Assembly: GCA_017650105.1 (NCBI GenBank)
Contig: JAGCFO010000042.1
Location: 1-60,846, forward strand
DNA: 60,846 nucleotides
Direction: 5' to 3'
DNA from: Bacteroidaceae bacterium
GTDB taxonomy: Bacteria > Bacteroidota > Bacteroidia > Bacteroidales > Bacteroidaceae
A program made the position numbers and the translations under genes. The notes beneath the pieces were generated by a model. The model was not told the origin of the DNA and searched no databases. It worked only from the letters and a program-made list of their open reading frames with translations. Shown in pieces: positions 54,011-60,846 of the stretch (position 1 is the first letter of the stretch; each line of letters opens with the position of its first letter).

Positions 54011-56536
54011 ATGAATAACAATCTCCTTACCCATTACCTCACGGTGGCCGTGCGCAACCTGCGGCGCTACCGCACGCAGAGCATAATCTCCGTCATCGGG
54101 CTGGCCGTCGGCTTCGTCTGCCTTGCCCTTTCCAGCGTATGGATAAGGTACGAGAACACGTTCGACAACTTCCACCCGGGCGCCGAACGCATGTACATGG
54201 TCTGGGACAAGGGGCTTGACTTAGGCCGAGCCAACCTGGGTACTGTCGCGCCCCGCGCCTTGAACAGCCTTTCCATCGCCCTGCGCGAAGAGTGGCCCGA
54301 GGTGGAGTGCGCCACCATGATAGACGCTGAAACGAACGACGAAAAGTCCGGATGGAAAGTTCCGTTCACCATGATTGGTGCCGACACCGCGTTCGTCCGC
54401 GTGTTCAGCCTGAAGCCCATCGAAGGTGAACTGGCAACAATATCCTATAAGCTATCGGAGTTTAACTTCATCGTCACCGACGAATACGCGCGGAAACGGT
54501 TTGGCGAGGGAAGCCCCATCGGCAAGGCCTTCAACGCGTTCAGAATGCCGTCGGGCGACACCGATGCCATCACAGAGGCCCCGGTCAAAGGCGTCGTCAA
54601 GGCCTGGCACCACTCGTCGTTCGCCTTCGATGCGCTGATACTCGAAGACGGTGGCGCGGAGAACTCCCAGTTCGCTCCCGATGGCGGCTTTTCGATGGCG
54701 GTCATCCGCCTGCGCAAGGGGGCTTCTGCCGATGAATTGGAGCGTAAGCTGAACGCCATCGACATGGGGACGAAGCGCTCAGGCGAAATCTCCCTTGTCC
54801 CCATCAGCCAGGCCCATCGCCTCCTGGCCGACATACGCCTGCACAAGGACAACCTCAGCTACCGCCACCTGCGCTACTTCCAGCTGGTGAGCGTGCTGCT
54901 GGTGGTGTGCGTGTTCATCAACTTCCTCGTGCTCTTCCTCATCCGCGTCCGCGGACGCCAGCGGGAGATGGCGCTGCGCATGGTTCATGGCGCTAAGCCG
55001 CGGATGTTGCTCGCGCAGTTCGTCGTGGAATTGTCGGTAACGCTGGGGGCTGCGCTGGGGCTTGGCCTGGTGATGACGTTCGTCGTGAAGGATGTCTTTG
55101 CCGCGTATGCCGGCATCGACCTTGAGGGAGGCTACATCCTGAGCAGCGCCCTGCTCTTCATGGCGATTATCGCCGCCGTCTGCCTCGTCATCGCTACCGT
55201 GAGTGTGGAGATTGTACGCCGCAACACCATCCGCCGCTCCCTCATGCCCGGCGGAGGACGACGGAACAACACCTTCACCAAAGTCTGCACAGGCATTCAG
55301 CTCGCCGTGAGTCTTGCCCTCATCTGCTGCTCGGCCTTCATGCTCAAGCAACTCTGGTTCATGAAGAATACCGACTGGGGCTACGGCATCAAGGGCCGTA
55401 TGCACTTCGAGGCGCTGGCCACGCGCAACGACATCGTGCCCGATGCGCCTGAATGGGGCGGCCACTTCCCCTTCCATCCGGAGTGGAAGGAGTCGGTGCT
55501 GCGCCGCCTAAACCAGCTGCCCTACGTCAGCAAGGCTGCCGAGATAGGAGAAGACCCCATCGGCCTCTACGGACGCCGCGCGGGAGGGATGACCTGGACC
55601 ATGATGCCCGGAATAGTCGATGAGGGCGACAACGACAAGACGTACGAGTACGTCCGGAGCCGGGGATTCTCCGTCCACACGTTCTACGGCTTCAAGGACC
55701 TTCGCGACCCGAGGCTCGGCATCACCATCCTCGAGGGCGCGATGCCCGACCCCGAAAGGTGGACGAACGAGGTGGTCATCACCGAGCGGACGCGTGAGCA
55801 GATGGGCATCGAAAAGGCCGTCGGCAGCGACATCATGATAGCGATGGACGACTTCCGCAACGCGCCGGACGGCAGCCTCAACATCGTCAGGGCTTCGAAG
55901 CACTATGTGGTAGTGGCGGTTATCAAAGACCTCTACCTCTCGTCACCCTCCGACGAGCCCTACCCCTGTGTGCTGATGAAGGACGGTATCCGCCTCGGAA
56001 CGGACGAAATGATTTCCGTCCACTTCGACCCCGCCCACCGCGCCGACTTGGCGAAGGAGCTGACGGCCATGTTCGACGAAGACCCTTCCCTGATATTTAA
56101 CACTGTCTGGCACGAGGACGAATGGGCCGAGCTGATGCGCAGCGAGGACAACCTGAGCCGCCTGCTGCTGGTGGTCAGCATCGTGGCTGTGCTCATCGCC
56201 GTCTTCGGCGTCTATAGCATCATCACCCTTGCCTGCCGCCAAAGAAGGAAGGAGATTGCCCTGCGTAAGATTCACGGGGCGAAGCTCCGCGACATCCTCG
56301 GCATGTTCGTCCGCGAGTACGGCCTCATCCTCGTCATCAGCTCGTTTGTGGCCTTCTCCGTCGGATACATCATCATGCACGGCTGGCTGGAGCAATATGT
56401 GAAGCGCACGTCGCTCTCCCTCTGGGTGTTCGTCCTCATCTTCATCGTCACCGCCCTGCTCATCGCCCTCTGCGTGGGCAGCCGCGTGCTGAGCACCGCC
56501 CGCGAAAACCCAGCCGATGTGGTGAAGAGCGAATGA
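54011..56536 (+). CDS. MacB/FtsX-type ABC permease, paralogue 4 of 5
   Basis: An 841-residue permease, the longest copy and sister to paralogue 3. It opens MNNNLLTHYLTVAVRNLRRY, shares the VWIRYENTFDNFHPGAE motif after TM1, and has the same RQREMALRMVHGAKPRML coupling segment. Its periplasmic domains (about residues 55-290 and 460-715) are its own. The end of the gene and the sequence just past the stop, including the next palindrome, repeat those of paralogues 2 and 3 almost base for base. Confidence 0.92.
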   Translation: MNNNLLTHYLTVAVRNLRRYRTQSIISVIGLAVGFVCLALSSVWIRYENTFDNFHPGAERMYMVWDKGLDLGRANLGTVAPRALNSLSIALREEWPEVECATMIDAETNDEKSGWKVPFTMIGADTAFVRVFSLKPIEGELATISYKLSEFNFIVTDEYARKRFGEGSPIGKAFNAFRMPSGDTDAITEAPVKGVVKAWHHSSFAFDALILEDGGAENSQFAPDGGFSMAVIRLRKGASADELERKLNAIDMGTKRSGEISLVPISQAHRLLADIRLHKDNLSYRHLRYFQLVSVLLVVCVFINFLVLFLIRVRGRQREMALRMVHGAKPRMLLAQFVVELSVTLGAALGLGLVMTFVVKDVFAAYAGIDLEGGYILSSALLFMAIIAAVCLVIATVSVEIVRRNTIRRSLMPGGGRRNNTFTKVCTGIQLAVSLALICCSAFMLKQLWFMKNTDWGYGIKGRMHFEALATRNDIVPDAPEWGGHFPFHPEWKESVLRRLNQLPYVSKAAEIGEDPIGLYGRRAGGMTWTMMPGIVDEGDNDKTYEYVRSRGFSVHTFYGFKDLRDPRLGITILEGAMPDPERWTNEVVITERTREQMGIEKAVGSDIMIAMDDFRNAPDGSLNIVRASKHYVVVAVIKDLYLSSPSDEPYPCVLMKDGIRLGTDEMISVHFDPAHRADLAKELTAMFDEDPSLIFNTVWHEDEWAELMRSEDNLSRLLLVVSIVAVLIAVFGVYSIITLACRQRRKEIALRKIHGAKLRDILGMFVREYGLILVISSFVAFSVGYIIMHGWLEQYVKRTSLSLWVFVLIFIVTALLIALCVGSRVLSTARENPADVVKSE

Positions 56537-56566
56537 GAAACTTAACAACAAGAAAAAAGGTGTCCA

Positions 56567-56644
56567 AAAATTGTACAATTTTCAGTCAAAAGAAGAAAAT
56601 GTAATTCTTTTTCGCTTTGTTCCGACTATTTGCCTATATTTTTG
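56567..56644 (+). promoter_or_regulatory. Operator palindrome and promoter of permease 5
   Basis: Copy 4 of the palindrome, AAAATTGTACAATTTT at 56567-56582, preceded by GTGTCC. The -7 box TATTTTTG (56637-56644) begins 62.5 bp from its centre. The segment from the palindrome to the start of the permease differs from the one before permease 3 at only a few positions, indicating recent duplication. Confidence 0.65.
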
Positions 56645-56680
56645 CAAAGTGATAAAAGAATAAATGTAAGAACGAAACAA

Positions 56681-59092
56681 ATGAAACAAGGATTGTTGGC
56701 CCACTACCTCACCATCGCCCTGCGCAACCTGCGGCGCTACCGCACGCAGAGCATCATCTCCGTCATCGGCCTTGCCGTCGGCTTCGTCTGCCTCTCGCTC
56801 TCGGCCCTCTGGCTGAGGTACGAGAACACCTTCAACACCGACCTCCCCGACTCCGACCGCCTCTACATGATGGCGATGGGTGAGAAAGGTTCCGTCATGG
56901 GCACGCCCGGCGAGTTACTGATGAAGTATGCCGAGATGCCCGAGGTGGAGGGGGCAACGTGCATCAGTACCCAGTGGTGCACGCTGCCCTTCTCGTCCGT
57001 GGGCGACAAGATGGTGCTACACAACGAAATGGAGGCTCGCGTCTTGGTGACCGACTCGTGCTTCTTCTCCATGTTCGGGCTGAACATCGTGCAAGGCGAC
57101 CAGCATTTCTATGAGCGCTGGCACGAGGGCGTCGCCATCTCCGAGTCGCTGGCCCGCCGTCTCTACGGCTCGGAAAATCCTGTAGGATGTAACCTGATGA
57201 TTAACTACGGCGGAGGCGCCGGCTCAGGACGGAGCATCATCGCCATCTACGAGGACCTCGACCCTCACTCGGACATCTTTGCGGACATCATCGACGTGCA
57301 GGACGCTCGTTATTACGAGGGTACGTTAGTGCCCTATGTCACCAAGCTTCATCCTGGCCAGGACGTCTATGAATCCTTCTGCGAGAAGATAAAGACGCTG
57401 AGTAAGACGGAGGACAACCTCCTCAACAGGATGAAGCTGGTTCCCCTTCCTTTGAAGGATTCGCACCGGCGCGGCTACAACTCCGAGGGCTCGCTTTCGT
57501 ACAACCATCTGCGCGCGTTCCTTTTCATCAGTATCATGCTGGTGGTGTGCGCGCTGGTGAACTTCATCACGCTCTTCGTCAACCGCCTACGTATGCGCCG
57601 CAGAGAGATGGCGCTGCGCCTTGTGCACGGCGAGACGGGCCGAGGGCTGGTCGCGCTCTTCAGCCTGGAGGCGCTGCTGGTGCTGCTGGCTTCCGCCGCG
57701 TGCGGTCTGGTGGGCGTGTGGGTGCTGCGCGACGTCTTTGCCACCTATGCCGACATCCGCACGGACGGCTATGTGCTCACCTGGTCGATGGCGTTCATGG
57801 CGCTGGCTCTGGCGGCCTGCCTCGCGGTATGCGTGGTGGCCGTCGTCATCGTGAAGAACCGCGCAGCAGGTCGCTCCATCCGCACCAACCCACGCTCCAA
57901 CCATCGCTTCATGACCATCAGCACGGGCGTGCAGCTCGCCATCGGTCTCACGTTTGTCTTCTGCGCCGTCATGATGATGAAGCAGTTCCACTACCTGCGC
58001 GCCTCCGACTGGGGCGTGAACTTTCGCAACGTGGCCTTCTTCCGCATCGATCTGCCCAGCTACTACGAGAACGGCAAATTCGTCAACACCAGCCGTGCAC
58101 AGATGGAGGACAAGGGCCTTATCCCCCAGCTACGCACCATCCCGGGCGTGCAGGAGGTGATGGAGCATGGCAGGCATTTTGCCACCAACTCTTACGAATT
58201 TGAATCGCTCAGCCTGCGCCTCCATCCCGAGGACGAGTGGACTTACGCTACACTCCGGCGCGGCCTGTTTGACCCGGGAAGCCCCGTCAACGGCTTCACC
58301 GTCCTTGAGGGCACGCTGCCCCACGAAGCCGACTGGCTGCCCGACCAGCTCATCATCTCCGAGAGCATCCGCAATAAACTGGGACTGACGAGCGCCGTCG
58401 GCCAGACCGTCGAGTATAAATCATACGACGACACGTTCACCGGCACCATCATCGCCGTCATACGCGACATCCTCTTTCATGATATTTGGGGTGAGCCCAA
58501 AATCTTCTGCTCTTTCCGCCCGCTGAACCCACGTGAAAAAGAACTGGTAGAGTCACGCACCAACTACGTCTCCTTCACCTACGACACCAAGCAGAAGGCC
58601 GATGTCGTGCGCCGCATCCGTGAGATGATGGAGCCCTACCCCGACCTGCCTTGGAGCCTGGAGTTCGGCACGGACAACTTCAGCTATCTGATACGGAGCG
58701 AAGAGAACCTCTGGCGCCTGCTTACCGCCGTCACCCTTGTCTGCGTCCTGATAGCCGTCTTCGGCGTCTATAGCATCATCACGCTGGCCTGCCGCCAGCG
58801 AAGGAAGGAGATTGCCCTGCGCAAGATTCACGGTGCGAAGCTCCGCGACATCCTTGCCCTCTTCGTCAAAGACTACGGCATGATTCTCGTCATCAGCTCG
58901 GCCGTTGCCTTCGCCGTCGGCTACCTCATCATGCACGGCTGGCTGGAGCAGTACGTCCGCCGCACGCCCTTCTCGTGGTGGGTGTTCGCCGCCATCTTCG
59001 TCGTCACCGCCCTGCTCATCGCCCTCTGCGTGGGCAGCCGCGTACTGAGCACCGCCCGCGAGAATCCCGCCGACGTGGTGAAGAGCGAATAG
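56681..59092 (+). CDS. MacB/FtsX-type ABC permease, paralogue 5 of 5
   Basis: An 803-residue permease. The start at 56681 corresponds to that of paralogue 3; an earlier in-frame ATG at 56630 lies upstream of the -7 box. N-terminal 45 residues are shared with paralogue 2, while the coupling segment (LRMRRREMALRLVHGETGRG) and the C-terminal helices (LALFVKDYGMILVISSAVAF) are more diverged than in copies 2-4. It ends in NPADVVKSE. The ATPase gene follows after 48 bp, so this permease and the ATPase are probably co-transcribed. Confidence 0.92.
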   Translation: MKQGLLAHYLTIALRNLRRYRTQSIISVIGLAVGFVCLSLSALWLRYENTFNTDLPDSDRLYMMAMGEKGSVMGTPGELLMKYAEMPEVEGATCISTQWCTLPFSSVGDKMVLHNEMEARVLVTDSCFFSMFGLNIVQGDQHFYERWHEGVAISESLARRLYGSENPVGCNLMINYGGGAGSGRSIIAIYEDLDPHSDIFADIIDVQDARYYEGTLVPYVTKLHPGQDVYESFCEKIKTLSKTEDNLLNRMKLVPLPLKDSHRRGYNSEGSLSYNHLRAFLFISIMLVVCALVNFITLFVNRLRMRRREMALRLVHGETGRGLVALFSLEALLVLLASAACGLVGVWVLRDVFATYADIRTDGYVLTWSMAFMALALAACLAVCVVAVVIVKNRAAGRSIRTNPRSNHRFMTISTGVQLAIGLTFVFCAVMMMKQFHYLRASDWGVNFRNVAFFRIDLPSYYENGKFVNTSRAQMEDKGLIPQLRTIPGVQEVMEHGRHFATNSYEFESLSLRLHPEDEWTYATLRRGLFDPGSPVNGFTVLEGTLPHEADWLPDQLIISESIRNKLGLTSAVGQTVEYKSYDDTFTGTIIAVIRDILFHDIWGEPKIFCSFRPLNPREKELVESRTNYVSFTYDTKQKADVVRRIREMMEPYPDLPWSLEFGTDNFSYLIRSEENLWRLLTAVTLVCVLIAVFGVYSIITLACRQRRKEIALRKIHGAKLRDILALFVKDYGMILVISSAVAFAVGYLIMHGWLEQYVRRTPFSWWVFAAIFVVTALLIALCVGSRVLSTARENPADVVKSE

Positions 59093-59140
59093 ATATATAA
59101 ATGGAAACTCATCATATTAATCATAAACTTCAAATTCATT

Positions 59141-59821
59141 ATGGCACTTATCAAAACAGAAAACCTGAAGAAAGTCTTCCGTACGGAAGAAGTGGAAACC
59201 TGGGCGCTCAGCGATGTGACGCTTGAGGTGAACGAGGGCGAGTTCGTCGCCATCATGGGCCCATCGGGCTGCGGCAAATCAACGCTCCTCAACATTCTCG
59301 GCCTGCTCGACAATCCCACCGAAGGCACCTATCTGCTGGGAGGAACGGACGTGTCGAAGATGACCGAGGACCAGCGCACCGAAATACGCAAGGGGCTGCT
59401 CGGCTTCGTGTTCCAGAGCTTCAACCTCATCGACGAGCTGAACGTGCAGGAAAACATCGAACTGCCGCTGCTCTATATGGGAGTGCCCACAGCCGAACGT
59501 CACGAACGCGCCAAGGAGATGATGCAACGCATGGGCATCAGTCATCGCGCCAAACACTTCCCCAACCAGCTCTCGGGCGGTCAGCAGCAGCGAGTGGCCA
59601 TAGCACGCGCCGTCATACCTCATCCCAAGCTCATCCTTGCCGACGAGCCTACCGGCAACCTCGACAGCAAGAACGGCAGCGAGGTGATGAACCTGCTCAC
59701 CGAGCTGTGGAAGGAGGGGACCACCGTCGTAATGGTTACCCACAGCCTGCGCGACTCCACCTACGCCTCGCGCGTCATCAACCTCTTCGACGGACACATC
59801 ATCGAAAAGGCCATCCTATAG
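59141..59821 (+). CDS. LolD/MacB-type ABC transporter ATPase
   Basis: A 226-residue nucleotide-binding subunit. Walker A GPSGCGKST is at residues 40-48, the Q-loop glutamine at 92, the signature LSGGQQQR at 144-151, Walker B LILADE at 164-169, and the switch histidine at 201. Its length and sequence fit the LolD/FtsE/MacB group that drives FtsX-type permeases through mechanotransmission. It is the only ATPase in the cluster and would have to serve all five permeases. It ends the transcription unit, about 170 bp before a terminator hairpin. Confidence 0.95.
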   Translation: MALIKTENLKKVFRTEEVETWALSDVTLEVNEGEFVAIMGPSGCGKSTLLNILGLLDNPTEGTYLLGGTDVSKMTEDQRTEIRKGLLGFVFQSFNLIDELNVQENIELPLLYMGVPTAERHERAKEMMQRMGISHRAKHFPNQLSGGQQQRVAIARAVIPHPKLILADEPTGNLDSKNGSEVMNLLTELWKEGTTVVMVTHSLRDSTYASRVINLFDGHIIEKAIL

Positions 59822-59991
59822 CCCCGACGCGTGCGTAAGCCCTACAGAGAGGGGGCCAGACGGAGCCTTCAAGGTCAACGCGCTGCCTCCCGCCCCATCG
59901 GCAGAGGCAAAAGCCGCAGAGAGCACCGCTGAGGCAATCGGACAATCCGGATTTTTCTGAATATTAAGGTTAAACACATTCCCAGGGAGAT

Positions 59992-60021
59992 GGAGAGTGC
60001 TACTGTGAAGCAGCACTCTCC
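59992..60021 (+). terminator. Terminator hairpin after the ABC cluster
   Basis: GGAGAGTGCT (59992-60001) pairs perfectly with AGCACTCTCC (60012-60021) over a 10-nt loop. Only a weak T-rich tail follows (TGCTATTTG), so it could also be a processing or stability hairpin. The stretch between the ATPase stop and this hairpin has no supportable gene. Confidence 0.55.
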
Positions 60022-60284
60022 TGCTATTTGAAGTTCACCCAGCCACTAAAGAAAACAAGGGGGAACCACTTCTTCGACGTCAGGAAGGATCAGGCGCTAT
60101 TTACGTTTTTTTTCCGTCAATCCCACACAACCCTCTGCCTGAAAAGCTGCCGCAGAAAAGAAGCAATAGCACGCATGAGGTTTTTTGCTGCAGCCATCAT
60201 CCTCTCCTTCAGGAGGATAGGCGGAGTGTGGAAAAAAAGTGGAAAATATCTCTGTTTTTTGCTTGCAGGAACGGAAAATATGTT

Positions 60285-60292
60285 GTACCTTC
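60285..60292 (+). promoter_or_regulatory. Possible -7 box in the right-hand spacer
   Basis: TACCTTCG resembles the -7 consensus TAnnTTTG with one mismatch, and a TTTG word lies 24 bp upstream. It precedes a GC-richer stretch of about 170 bp (60330-60460) with several short inverted repeats and no convincing reading frame, possibly a small RNA. From 60022 to this point nothing else was recognised. Confidence 0.25.
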
Positions 60293-60461
60293 GTAGCTGA
60301 GAAAAGGTATGATGAAAACGTTCTTTTACATCGTGAGATAGTGTCTGGAAAGGTGTCGCACGGGCTGCATACGGCCGAACTTCACGTGCTGCGAGGACGT
60401 CACAGGCGGGTAACTTAGCCCAGAGAGTGCTCAGGGGGATCATCTCCGCCAACGAGAAATA

Positions 60462-60537
60462 AACTGTCACGCGTAATGACTGCCTTGTAAGGAAATAAAT
60501 CATTGGCAAACAAGTGATTACGCCGAGCGTGACAGTT
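60462..60537. repeat. Long inverted repeat (cruciform-forming)
   Basis: AACTGTCACGCGTAAT (60462-60477) is opposed by ATTAC (60517-60521) and GCGTGACAGTT (60527-60537). This gives two paired blocks on each arm with a small internal loop and a roughly 40-nt apical part. The outer arms contain the same 9-bp word that is repeated further downstream. Confidence 0.6.
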
Positions 60538-60700
60538 GTGACAGTTGTGACAGTTAAAAATGGAGGGGTATCATCTTCCCTATTTTATATACTTTTTATA
60601 TATAATTAATTAGTATATAATTAGTTATATAAGAATATATAAGAAAAGTCGAAAATCGACACCCTCAAAAAAACAACTGTCACACTGTCACAACTGTCAC
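60529..60700. repeat. Clustered 9-bp repeats GTGACAGTT / AACTGTCAC around an AT-rich core
   Basis: Three contiguous direct copies of GTGACAGTT (60529-60555) face three inverted copies, AACTGTCAC (60675-60683), ACTGTCAC (60684-60691) and AACTGTCAC (60692-60700). The roughly 120 bp between them are strongly AT-rich (TATATA and TTAATTAG words). A seventh copy is at 60462-60470. The layout resembles iterons beside an unwinding region or a multi-site operator. No initiator gene lies in the window, so the role is open. Confidence 0.75.
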
Positions 60701-60714
60701 AAATTCTTGTCTTT

Positions 60715-60846
60715 TCCTGATTTTGGTTGACAGTTTTTTTGCTTTTTCCTGAGGTGGTTGACACTTGTTTTCCTGACTTGGTTGTCATTTTCCTGAATTG
60801 GTTGACACCTTTCCTGAAAAGGTTGACATTTTCCTGGAAAAGTTGA
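60715..60846. repeat. Degenerate tandem array G (TTTTCCTGA...GGTTGACA), cut by right edge
   Basis: Units of TTTCCTGA, 3-5 nt, then GGTTGACA follow one another. The TCCTGA words start at 60715, 60747, 60771, 60791, 60812 and 60832, so spacing tightens from 32 and 24 to 20-21 bp. The array continues past the window edge. Its period recalls arrays A-E, but both halves of the unit are conserved rather than only a 7-nt core. Confidence 0.75.

Noticed and set aside
59815..59959. Ala-rich frame just after the ATPase stop (reads ...NALPPAPSAEAKAAES...)
   Set aside because: It looks slightly protein-like but has no start codon and is out of frame with the ATPase; it could be a decayed gene end, but nothing supports that.
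60028..60300. 90-residue frame on the plus strand and the overlapping minus-strand frame at 60117-60509
   Set aside because: Neither has a ribosome-binding site, recognisable domain or coding-like composition.

Overview
The window looks like chromosomal DNA from a Bacteroidota gut commensal, probably a Prevotella-like member of the Bacteroidales. The support is SusC/SusD pairs, a hybrid two-component regulator, -7 promoter boxes of the TAnnTTTG type, many lipoproteins, and secreted proteins ending in a G-R-x-V...G-I-Y-I-x-x-G-K-K tail. No rRNA, tRNA, CRISPR array or transposase was found.

Region 1 (1-6985, minus strand) is a corrinoid (B12) acquisition operon. A cobalamin riboswitch leads into a TonB-dependent receptor, a lipid-anchored CbiK-type chelatase, a BtuF-like binding lipoprotein and a PduO-type cob(I)alamin adenosyltransferase. 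A second BtuB-like receptor runs off the left edge.

Region 2 (7095-41514) is a pectin utilisation locus. A hybrid two-component sensor/regulator, a pectinesterase and a beta-helix protein lie on the minus strand. On the plus strand are a GH28 polygalacturonase, a PL1 pectate lyase, three fasciclin-like lipoproteins, two SusC/SusD pairs, a second pectinesterase and an M60-type metalloprotease. Three promoters in this locus share an A6T...ACCTYCRT element exactly 20 bp upstream of the -7 box, which is a good candidate operator for the hybrid regulator.

Region 3 (41619-59821) encodes a tripartite ABC export system. A histidine kinase and a response regulator (receiver plus Fis-type helix-turn-helix, with no AAA+ domain) are divergent from a TolC-type channel, a MacA-type adaptor, five tandem paralogous FtsX/MacB-type permeases and one LolD-type ATPase. 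Four copies of the palindrome AAAATYGTACAATTTT lie upstream of the channel gene and of permeases 3, 4 and 5, each 62.5-64.5 bp from a -7 box.

Region 4 (59822-60846) has no supportable gene. It holds a terminator hairpin, seven copies of a 9-bp GTGACAGTT/AACTGTCAC element and a degenerate 20-bp tandem array that continues past the right edge.

The most unusual signal is a family of short intergenic arrays at five separate gene junctions (about 1482-1575, 13579-13648, 19357-19406, 33642-33711 and 48685-48775). Each has a 7-nt core private to its locus, repeated with a period of 21 bp and separated by 14-nt spacers drawn from a few recurring types (A-run/T-run, AATTATTC, CGCG). I do not recognise this as a described element.
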